A stretch of DNA of 64,000 nt from Actinokineospora sp. NBRC 105648 (GTDB lineage Bacteria > Actinomycetota > Actinomycetes > Mycobacteriales > Pseudonocardiaceae), in NCBI RefSeq assembly GCF_030269645.1, contig NZ_BSTR01000014.1, forward strand, positions 62,001-126,000, given 5' to 3'. Every line of letters starts with the position of its first letter. Positions within the stretch are counted from its first letter, which is position 1. The position numbers and the translations under genes were made by a program. This document shows, piece after piece, positions 8,055-15,078 of this stretch. Under the pieces are notes generated by a model that saw nothing but the letters and a program-made list of their open reading frames with translations, made no database searches and was not told the origin of the DNA.

Positions 8055-9103
8055 CCACCCAGACCCAGACCACCCAGACCGCGGGCCGGTTGCTCACCCC
8101 GGGCCCCGACCACGCCACCCACGTGGCCGTGCACGGCGCGTTGCCAGGTCTGACCGCCGACACCGTCGAGGCCGCCGGTCTGCGCGGCCGCGGTGGCGCC
8201 GGGTTCCCGACCGCGCGCAAGCTGCGCAACCCGGCGGCGGTCGTCGTCGCGAACGGTTGCGAGGGCGATCCGGCGAGCGCCAAGGACAAGGTCCTGCTGG
8301 CCACCGCCCCGCACCTCGTGCTCGACGGTCTCCAGCTCGCCGCCGCGATGGTCGGCGCCCGCGAGGCTGTCCTGTGCGTGCACGACGCACGGACCGTCGC
8401 CAGGGCGGTCGCCGAGCACCCGTTCCCCGTGCGCGTCGTGCAGGTCCCGCCCCGCTACGTCGCCAGCGAGGAGACCGCGCTGGTCAACTTCCTGGCCACC
8501 GGGGACGCCCGCCCGACCGGCAAGCGACCGTTCGAGGGGCGCCGCAAGACGCTGGTCGACAACGTGGAGACGTTGGCCCAGCTGGCGGTCCTGGCCCGGG
8601 TCGGACCCGAGTCGTTCCGCCGGGACGAGTCCCGCCTGGTCACCGTCGACGGTCAGATCTGGGAGCTGCCCGCCGACGTGACCATCGGGGAAGCACTGCG
8701 CGCCGCGGGCCGTGACCCGAACGCACCCGCGCTCGTCGGCGGGTTCGGTGGCGAATGGCTCGCCGGCGCGGAACTGGTCCGGCTGAGCGCCGTCCCGGGC
8801 GTCGCCGCGATCCGGACACTGCGACGCGGCACGTGCGGCCTCGCCGAGACCGCCGCCATCCTGGGCTACCTGGCTGGGGAATCCGCACGGCAGTGCGGGC
8901 CATGCACGTTCGGCCTGCCCGCGATCGCCGCCGACTTCGCCGACCTGACCACCAGCCTGCCGCGCCTGCGCGCACGCCTGGGGATCATCCCCGGCCGCGG
9001 TGCGTGCGCCCACCCCGACGGCGCGACCCGGCTGGCCGAGAGCGCGCTGCGCGTCTTCGCCGCCGACGTCGCCGCCCACACGAAAGGCCGGTGCCTGGCA
9101 TGA
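8051..9103 (+). CDS. NuoF-like NADH-binding flavoprotein with incomplete Fe-S ligand set
   Basis: 350 residues from the ATG overlapping the previous stop. The FMN-binding glycine-rich motif GLRGRGGAGFPTARK (about 38-52) and the NuoF-type CEGDPASAKDK segment (about 66-76) are clear. A ubiquitin-like/SLBB segment follows (about 195-250), then the Fe-S region. NuoF normally has ESCGxCxPC plus one more Cys. Here the sequence reads ESARQCGPC followed by GACAHPDG, so the first of four cysteine ligands is missing (Ala). It may carry a three-Cys cluster or an altered ligand. The protein is a stand-alone NuoF relative fused to no NuoE or NuoG part. It probably moves electrons between a pyridine nucleotide, the ferredoxin encoded next and the haem membrane protein. 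Confidence 0.82.
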   Translation: MTTQTQTTQTAGRLLTPGPDHATHVAVHGALPGLTADTVEAAGLRGRGGAGFPTARKLRNPAAVVVANGCEGDPASAKDKVLLATAPHLVLDGLQLAAAMVGAREAVLCVHDARTVARAVAEHPFPVRVVQVPPRYVASEETALVNFLATGDARPTGKRPFEGRRKTLVDNVETLAQLAVLARVGPESFRRDESRLVTVDGQIWELPADVTIGEALRAAGRDPNAPALVGGFGGEWLAGAELVRLSAVPGVAAIRTLRRGTCGLAETAAILGYLAGESARQCGPCTFGLPAIAADFADLTTSLPRLRARLGIIPGRGACAHPDGATRLAESALRVFAADVAAHTKGRCLA

Positions 9104-9294
9104 CCACGCTCAAGGTGGACCCCCGAGCCTGCCGCGGGCACGGCGTCTGCGCGCAGCTGCTCCCCGAGGCCATCGACTTGGACGAGTGGGGTTACCCGAT
9201 CGTCCGCGGGCCGGTACCGGACAGGCCCGCCCGCCGCACCGCCGCGGCCTGCCCCGCGCTGGCACTGCGCCTGCTGGCGGACCAACCCCGCTAG
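9100..9294 (+). CDS. Small ferredoxin (CxxHxxC type)
   Basis: 64 residues, coupled to the NuoF-like gene by ATGA. The cluster ligands are in CRGHGVC (residues 11-17) and the final Cys of AAACPALAL (about 51). This three-Cys pattern, with a residue other than Cys at the second position, is typical of [3Fe-4S] ferredoxins that serve cytochromes P450 and similar partners. It is the last gene of the operon. Its stop codon shares CTAG with the stop of the convergent gene on the other strand, leaving no room for a terminator between the two. Confidence 0.88.
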   Translation: MTTLKVDPRACRGHGVCAQLLPEAIDLDEWGYPIVRGPVPDRPARRTAAACPALALRLLADQPR

Positions 9295-11930
9295 CCGCGG
9301 CCGACGAACTCGGCCGGGCTGACAGTGTTGATCACCACCAGCAACGGGCGCTCCGCGGCGATCGCCGTGGTGTCCACAGTGGCCACCACGGTCCGAGGTC
9401 CGATGGAGGCCTTGGGGAACACCAACAGCTGCGTGCTGAACCGGCCGTTCGCCCCGCTCACCACGGTGGCCGACCCCACCGTCTCGCGGAAGGTCAGCGT
9501 CACCGGTTTGCCCGGCGGGAAACCGGTTCCGGTGGCCGTGCTGACCCGTCCCGGTGAGATCACCGCGGGGTTCAGGTCCAGTGCGGGCTGCACAGCTTCC
9601 CCACGCACCGCGACCAAGTGCGGACCGCCCGGGGCCGTGCTGGTGAACGTCAGGATGCCCGGGCGGAACGACGGCGCGGCGGGAGCACTCGGTCCAGCGG
9701 GGGAGAAGCGCACCTGAACAGCGCACGTGCCCGCCGGCGGCACCGGTGCGCTCAGGCACGCGGTCGCGTCGACCGTGAAGTCAGGGGAGTCGGCGGTCGT
9801 GCCGGTCACCATCATCGGCGAACCGCCGTTGTTGCGCACGGTCAGGGGCAGCGCGGGACCGTCGGAGAGCATCAGCCTGGGGCCGAAGTCCAGCGGGTCC
9901 GGGCCCGCGGCGAACTCCGCGTTCGGCGGGATGACCGGTCGGGTGCTACCCGTGCCACTGAGGTCCACAGTGAACTCACGGCCGCCGCGGACCTTGATCA
10001 CCAGTCGCGCGTCGCGGGCCCCCGCGACCGTCGGGGTGAACCGCACCGCCACCAGGCAGGTGCCGGTGACGTGCAGCACCGCGCCCGTGCAGGCGTCGGC
10101 ACCGGTGCTGAAATCGTTGCCCTGCAACGATACCGACTCCACCGGGAGCGGACCGAAGCCGGTGTGGCGCACCGTGACCGTGCGGTTCACGGTGTCGCCG
10201 ACGGTCGCGGTCCCGAAGGTGACCGGGTCCCCGGTCAGCCCCGGTTCGAAGGTGTGCACGAAGACGTCGTCCTCGAAGTAGGAGTCGTCGTCGGCGAGGT
10301 CGCTGGCCGAGGACTCGAACGCCACCCGGCCGCCATCGGCCGACAGCGAGGGTGCCGCCGAGTACAGCTCCGGGGTGCTGTCGCCCGGGCAGCGGTCGCC
10401 CTCCACCGGATCCACGTCGGGTGGGCAGTCGGTGTCGTGCGCCACCGAGGCCAGGGCGCCCGGCAGCCGGGCCGTTCCGCGCGCGCGGTCCACGACCAGG
10501 TCCCGCACCACGACCTGGCAGCGCACGCGGTTGTCGCGCGCATCGTCCACCGGCGGTACGGCACGCAGGCCCCCGGACGGTTGTAGGCACGAACCGTCGT
10601 ATTCCGGCAGTGGCACGTCAGCGCCGTCGTGGGTGGCGGGGGCGTCGGTGACGAACGCCAGGTACCGCCCGTCGGCGGACAGCCCAGGGAGGTTCGCGTT
10701 GACCGGGTTCCCGGCGTTGTCGCGCGACACCAGCTCGGAATCCTTGGTACCAGGCGGAACCACGGCCTCGGGCCGCACGACGTAGATGTTGGGCTGATCG
10801 GTCTGCCGCGCCGCGACGAATGCGATCACCTTGCCGTCCGCGCTGATCGCGGGCCTGCGGTAGCGAACCGAGCCGTCGGTGTCGAGCACGGTGCCGTCGG
10901 CGTCGAAGTCCACCCGGGTGTTGGTGTTGGCGGCGACATCCGTGCGGATCACCGAGCGCCAGACGGTGTCCGTGTCAACGACACGGGAAACACCAGCCGA
11001 GACGACCAGCCTGCCATCAGCGGAGATGTCCGGGTCCACTTGGGACGACAGCGGAATGGTTGGGCTGTTTGGGGAAGCGGTCGAGAGCATGCGCACCGAC
11101 GAGGCCACGCCATTGGTCAGGTCGGCGACGAACAGGTGTGGTCCGTAATCGCCGCTGGACGAGGTCTGCGACCACACGATCCGCGTCGCGTCCGCCGCCA
11201 GCCGGGGCCGGTCGGGCGAGGTGGGTCGGTCCTCGGGTCCCGGCACTGTCACCTGGGAGTACCGGTAGTCCATGGACCCGTCCGGTTTGCGCGCGTCGAA
11301 CACGCCGTTCGGCGCCCGGTCGCACAGCAGCACGTCGTAGTGCGAGTAGGGGTCCGCCTCGATGATGTTGGTCGCCGCGGTGATGAACGCGACGAACCGG
11401 CCGTCCCGGGAGATCGTCGGCAACAGGCTCTCCCCGTCGGCCGCGGTCTCGCCGTAGACGACGGCGGGCTGCGCGAACGCGACAAGTCGTTTGCCGGCAA
11501 GGGGAATCGGCCCGGAGTCGCCCGACGGCGGCGAGGACGAGGTGGGTGGCGACGATGACGACGACGATGGCGGCGGCGACGATGATGATGGTGGCGAAGT
11601 GGGTGAGCTGCTCGGCGGGACCGTCGGCCGGGTGAGCTGCCCGCGGCTGATCAACACCGTCCGGCCGCGGGCGAGGTCGCGCACGAAGACGTTGCGCGTC
11701 TGCGGCCGGGTGGGCGAGTCCAACGGCGAGGTGCTGGTGAACACCACCGCCGTGCCGTCGAGTGACATGTCCTGGTCCGCGCCGCCGTTCGGCGACGGAG
11801 TGCCCGCGGTGTCGACGGAGGCGAGCACGGTCGACCCGGCTGCGGGAACCGCAGGCGCGGGGCCCGCCGCCACCAGTAGCGTGCCCACCCCCAGCACGGC
11901 GATCACGCTGACCACGACGGCACGGTGCAC
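9291..11930 (-). CDS. Secreted beta-propeller (TolB/PD40-like) protein with choice-of-anchor D domains
   Basis: 879 residues from GTG 11930, chosen because GGGGAGG lies 8 bases upstream and a signal peptide follows at once (VHRAVVVSVIAVLGVG, then an APAVPAAG cleavage region). The open frame extends further upstream but without these features and would overlap the next gene. After a Ser/Pro-rich linker (about 105-150) come repeated SxDGRxVAF motifs of a PD40/TolB-type propeller (about 150-560), then two Ig-like choice-of-anchor-D (ASPM-SPD2-Hydin) domains (about 575-800) with NVTNRTVTV-like strands, and a final beta domain. It is exported and probably binds a surface ligand. No catalytic motif was seen. 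It ends tail to tail with the ferredoxin gene. Confidence 0.8.
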   Translation of the reverse strand: MHRAVVVSVIAVLGVGTLLVAAGPAPAVPAAGSTVLASVDTAGTPSPNGGADQDMSLDGTAVVFTSTSPLDSPTRPQTRNVFVRDLARGRTVLISRGQLTRPTVPPSSSPTSPPSSSSPPPSSSSSSPPTSSSPPSGDSGPIPLAGKRLVAFAQPAVVYGETAADGESLLPTISRDGRFVAFITAATNIIEADPYSHYDVLLCDRAPNGVFDARKPDGSMDYRYSQVTVPGPEDRPTSPDRPRLAADATRIVWSQTSSSGDYGPHLFVADLTNGVASSVRMLSTASPNSPTIPLSSQVDPDISADGRLVVSAGVSRVVDTDTVWRSVIRTDVAANTNTRVDFDADGTVLDTDGSVRYRRPAISADGKVIAFVAARQTDQPNIYVVRPEAVVPPGTKDSELVSRDNAGNPVNANLPGLSADGRYLAFVTDAPATHDGADVPLPEYDGSCLQPSGGLRAVPPVDDARDNRVRCQVVVRDLVVDRARGTARLPGALASVAHDTDCPPDVDPVEGDRCPGDSTPELYSAAPSLSADGGRVAFESSASDLADDDSYFEDDVFVHTFEPGLTGDPVTFGTATVGDTVNRTVTVRHTGFGPLPVESVSLQGNDFSTGADACTGAVLHVTGTCLVAVRFTPTVAGARDARLVIKVRGGREFTVDLSGTGSTRPVIPPNAEFAAGPDPLDFGPRLMLSDGPALPLTVRNNGGSPMMVTGTTADSPDFTVDATACLSAPVPPAGTCAVQVRFSPAGPSAPAAPSFRPGILTFTSTAPGGPHLVAVRGEAVQPALDLNPAVISPGRVSTATGTGFPPGKPVTLTFRETVGSATVVSGANGRFSTQLLVFPKASIGPRTVVATVDTTAIAAERPLLVVINTVSPAEFVGRG
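11520..11625. repeat. GAC/GAT-GGT-rich simple sequence coding a Ser/Pro linker
   Basis: On the plus strand the stretch is built of gatgacgac/ggcggcgac-like triplets. Read on the minus strand it encodes alternating Ser and Pro runs in the beta-propeller protein. It is low complexity and a likely site of length variation. Confidence 0.7.
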
Positions 11931-12114
11931 GGCGGCGACCTCCCCAACGCTGGACTTGCGCGTCCAGCCTAGGAAGCGCACCCTCGACCGGGGCCCGGCG
12001 CGCGGGTGGCGATCAGGACGCCGCCGCCCGCACGAAGGGGCAATCGGGGCTGCCCGCGCACGTACCCGTTCGCGGGGTCCGCCGGGGTGCCGGGGGCCGT
12101 GACACTGCGGTGTC

Positions 12115-13437
12115 ATGGGAGCCACCACGTCGTTGGCAGGAAACGAGCTCGCGGTCACCCCCGGAGAGACCGCGACGACCGCTGTGCGGGTCAACAACTC
12201 CGGCACGCTCGTCGACCAGTTCACCGTGGACGTCGTCGGCGACGCCGCGGCCTGGGCGCGGGTCGAGCCCGCGGTCATCAACCTGCTACCGGGCACCGAG
12301 GCCGAGGTGTCAGTCACCTTCGCCCCACCCCGCGACGGCACGGTCCCCGCGGGCGCCGTCCCGTTCGGCGTGCGGGTGCTCTCCCGCGAGGACCCGGCGA
12401 CCGGGTCGGTGGTGGAGGAGGGCGTCCTGGATGTCCTGGCCTACACCGACCTGCGCGTCGAACTGGTCCCCAAGACCCTCAAGGGCCGCTCCCGCGCGCG
12501 GGGCGAGCTGGTGGTCGACAACGCGGGCAACCACCCGCTGGCCGTGGAGATCGCGGTCGCCGACCCGGAGGACGAGCTCCGGCTGGACGTCGACCACCCG
12601 GCGCTGACCGTCGAGCCGGGCACGTCGGCGTTCCTGCGGCTGCGCGCCCGCCCGCACGACCGGTTCCTGCGCGGACCGGAACGCAGGCACCCGTTCCAGG
12701 TGACGGTCACCAGCGGCGAGGTCGCCCCGGTGACCGCCAACGGAACCGTTGTGCAGCACCAACTCCTGCCGAAGTGGCTGCTGCCCGCGCTGTTGTTCCT
12801 GCTGGCGCTGGCGATCGTCGCGGTGACGCTGTGGTTCACCGTGCTCAAACCGACGATCCAGTCGGCCGCGCGGGACTCGGCGGCCGAGGTGGTCAAGGCC
12901 GAGCAGGGCAAGCTGGAGACCAAGGCCGACAACGCGGAGAAGAAGGCGGCGGCGGCCGAACAGCGGGCCGCCTCGGCGGAGAAGAAGGTGGACGAGGGCG
13001 TCGGCGCCGGCACGGCGTCGACCACCCCGGCCCCGCCACCGGTGACCGCGGCGGGCGGGGTGGATGTCGCCAAGGGGCAAGCGTTTGACTTCCGCGTCAC
13101 CACAGATCCGACCGCGACAGCCGACGGCGCCGCGTTCCCGGCGTTCAAGGCGCCCGCACCGGTGCCGGACGGCAAGACGCTGGTGATCACCGACCTGGTC
13201 CTGCAGAACCCGCGCGGTGACTCGGGAACCCTGCGCATCTTGCGCGGCGACCAGGTGCTGCTGGAGTTCGGCCTGAACAACTTCCGGGACGTCGATTACC
13301 ACTACCTGGAGCCGCTCACGTTCCCGCCGGGGCAGGAGCTGAAGGTGGCGGTGAACTGCCAACTGCCCGGTGCGCCTGAACCGGCTACCGGCAAGTGCCG
13401 CCCGTCGGTGTCGTTCTCCGGTCGGATCGCCGGCTAG
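12115..13437 (+). CDS. Membrane protein with N-terminal Ig-like domains, TM helix, coiled coil and C-terminal beta domain
   Basis: 440 residues. Two Ig-like repeats occupy about 1-210 and contain VTPGETATTAVRVNNSGT and LTVEPGTSAFLRLRARPH, the pattern of NEW3/COG1470-type domains sometimes annotated as hydrolytic protein. A single helix (about 220-242) is followed by an Ala/Lys/Glu coiled coil (about 258-300), a short Pro-rich linker and a C-terminal beta-rich domain with two Cys near the end (about 421 and 431). No signal peptide precedes the first domain, so the Ig part is likely cytoplasmic and the rest outside. I see no Shine-Dalgarno sequence before the ATG; the start is chosen from domain integrity. 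Similar proteins occur near actinobacterial CIS loci, so a link to the CIS is possible but unproven. Confidence 0.72.
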   Translation: MGATTSLAGNELAVTPGETATTAVRVNNSGTLVDQFTVDVVGDAAAWARVEPAVINLLPGTEAEVSVTFAPPRDGTVPAGAVPFGVRVLSREDPATGSVVEEGVLDVLAYTDLRVELVPKTLKGRSRARGELVVDNAGNHPLAVEIAVADPEDELRLDVDHPALTVEPGTSAFLRLRARPHDRFLRGPERRHPFQVTVTSGEVAPVTANGTVVQHQLLPKWLLPALLFLLALAIVAVTLWFTVLKPTIQSAARDSAAEVVKAEQGKLETKADNAEKKAAAAEQRAASAEKKVDEGVGAGTASTTPAPPPVTAAGGVDVAKGQAFDFRVTTDPTATADGAAFPAFKAPAPVPDGKTLVITDLVLQNPRGDSGTLRILRGDQVLLEFGLNNFRDVDYHYLEPLTFPPGQELKVAVNCQLPGAPEPATGKCRPSVSFSGRIAG

Positions 13438-13491
13438 CCAGTTGGGAGTGGCAAGAAGCTGACCCGGCGAAGCCGCACCCGACCTCTCAAC

Positions 13492-13639
13492 TGCTCGATG
13501 GGGTGGAGTGGCTTTGTTTGGGGAGAAAAGAGGCGCTAGCCTGGCCCAGGCGGTGGTGGGTATCCCTTTCCCACCCGCTCTACCCACGGCGCCTCTTTTC
13601 TTAGGGGCCCCAAACAAAGCCACTCCACCCCATCGAGCA
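13492..13639. repeat. Long inverted repeat between convergent genes
   Basis: Left arm 13492-13536 and right arm 13589-13639. The outer 32 bp pair perfectly (starting tgctcgatggggtgg), the inner 13 bp pair perfectly, and 6 unpaired bases sit in the right arm between them. The loop holds a further small gtgggta/tacccac pair. It lies between two convergent genes, so a bidirectional terminator is the simplest reading. The arms are far longer than a terminator needs, so a MITE-like repeat is an alternative. Confidence 0.9.
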
Positions 13640-13667
13640 CACCCTCACGACCCAACGGGGCACACCG

Positions 13668-14300
13668 TCAGATCAAGCCCTCGCGCAGGGCGTAGGCGAC
13701 GGCGTGGGAGCGGTTCCTGAGCTGGAACCTGTTGGTGACGTCGTGCAGGATCGACTTCACCGTGCGCTGCGAGTAGCACAGCTTGTCCGCTATCTCCTTT
13801 GTGGACATTCCGGAAGCCACGAGTCGCAGTACCTCGGTCTCCCGGTTGGTGATCCCGGCCAGGTGCAGTCCGCGCGGTTCCAGCACGTGCCGTTGCAGCC
13901 GGGACACCCGGTTCAGCAGTCGGCCCAGCAGGTCCGGGGGCAAGGCGCCCTCACCTGCTGACGCCGCCTTCACCAAGCGCACCAGGACGTCCGGTGTCGA
14001 GTCCGCTCGGCGGGCCACCGCGCAGACGCCGCCTTCCACGGCCGTCAGGATCTCGGTGTCCTCCAGGTCCCCCGCCACCAGCACGACCCGGGCGAACCCC
14101 CGGCACTGCAACGTCTTCAGCAACTGCCCCGCCCGGTCGTCGAAGCGGTCGGTGACCACCAGGGCCACCGCTTCCGGTGACGCGTCCTCCTCCTCGACCA
14201 GCCAGACCTCCTGCCGCGTGCGCAGTGCCATCTGGACCCCGTTCTGCAAGATCGGATCCGTCGCCCGCACCAGTACCGGCGTCCGAGTCTGTTCCAGCAT
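13668..14300 (-). CDS. LuxR-type HTH regulator with receiver-like N-terminal domain
   Basis: 210 residues from ATG 14300; a GTG at 14345 is an alternative. The C-terminal 65 residues are a GerE/LuxR HTH (TNRETEVLRLVASGMSTKEI, then SQRTVKSILHDV). The N-terminal part has the alternating strand/helix pattern of a receiver domain but lacks the acidic triad and a clear phospho-acceptor: the strand ends VALVVTDRFDD instead of the usual D-x-x-x-P. It therefore probably responds to something other than phosphorylation, or is constitutive. It is the first regulator after the CIS-side accessory genes and points towards them, with its own two-component neighbours upstream. Confidence 0.85.
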   Translation of the reverse strand: MLEQTRTPVLVRATDPILQNGVQMALRTRQEVWLVEEEDASPEAVALVVTDRFDDRAGQLLKTLQCRGFARVVLVAGDLEDTEILTAVEGGVCAVARRADSTPDVLVRLVKAASAGEGALPPDLLGRLLNRVSRLQRHVLEPRGLHLAGITNRETEVLRLVASGMSTKEIADKLCYSQRTVKSILHDVTNRFQLRNRSHAVAYALREGLI

Positions 14301-14428
14301 TCGCCCCACCCCGCTTCCTCCACCGCGCTGTACGCGCGTCCCCACTGAGCGTCACCACTACCGTGCCCGAAGGTGCGTCCCGAGCGCATGGGACCGGTGT
14401 CCTGTCTTCGTCCACTGGGGCAGGTTCC

Positions 14429-15073
14429 TCACAGGTCCTCGCCGAGCCCGGCCTTGCGGGCGCGGACGATCGCCTGCGCGCGGTCGGCGACGTGCAGCTT
14501 GGTGAAGATGCTCGAGACGTGGTTGCGGACCGTCTTCGGGCTCAGGCACAGGCGGGTCGCGATCACGGTGTTGCTCACCCCATCAGCGATGAGGGCCAGC
14601 ACCTCGCGCTCTCGGCCGGTCAGTTCCGGGAACACCGCGTCCGAGGGCGCCTGCTCGCTGAAGAACCCGAGCACCCGGGTCGCGATCGCCGGCCCGAAGA
14701 TCGCCTCGCCCCGGCCGACCGCGTGCACCGCTCGCACGATCTCGTCCTGGCCCGAGCCCTTGAGCAGGTAGCCGCGCGCGCCCGCGCGCATCGCGGCGAA
14801 GACCGACTCGCTGTCGTTGAACATGGTCAGCACCAGCACGCCCACCGACGACCGCTCCCGCACGATCGCCCGGGCCGCGTCGATGCCGGTCATGTCCGGC
14901 AGGTGCAGGTCCATCACCACCACGTCCGGCGCCAGCTCCCTGGCCCTGGCCACCGCCTCGCCCCCGGTGGCCGCCTCACCGACCAGCTCGACCGTCGGCT
15001 CACCCGCCAGCACCGTGCACAACCCGAACCGGAACAGCGGGTGGTCGTCGACGACCAGCACCCGGGGGATCAT
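14429..15073 (-). CDS. NarL/LuxR-family response regulator
   Basis: 214 residues from ATG 15073, 10 bases after AAGGAGG. A GTG at 15082 overlaps the kinase stop but lies directly on the ribosome site, so it is less likely. The receiver has Asp9, Asp10, phospho-acceptor Asp55 (VVVMDLHLPDMTG) and the conserved Thr and Lys (LTMF, YLLKG). The LuxR HTH is at about 150-205 (LTGREREVLALIADGVSN, SPKTVRNHVSSIF). It is coupled to the sensor kinase upstream, so the pair forms one two-component system. Targets are unknown. Confidence 0.94.
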   Translation of the reverse strand: MIPRVLVVDDHPLFRFGLCTVLAGEPTVELVGEAATGGEAVARARELAPDVVVMDLHLPDMTGIDAARAIVRERSSVGVLVLTMFNDSESVFAAMRAGARGYLLKGSGQDEIVRAVHAVGRGEAIFGPAIATRVLGFFSEQAPSDAVFPELTGREREVLALIADGVSNTVIATRLCLSPKTVRNHVSSIFTKLHVADRAQAIVRARKAGLGEDL

Positions 15074-15078
15074 CCGCG

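Noticed and set aside
13550-13566. GGGTAT resembling a SigF -10
   Set aside because: It is in the loop of the long inverted repeat, has no matching -35, and no gene starts downstream on that strand.
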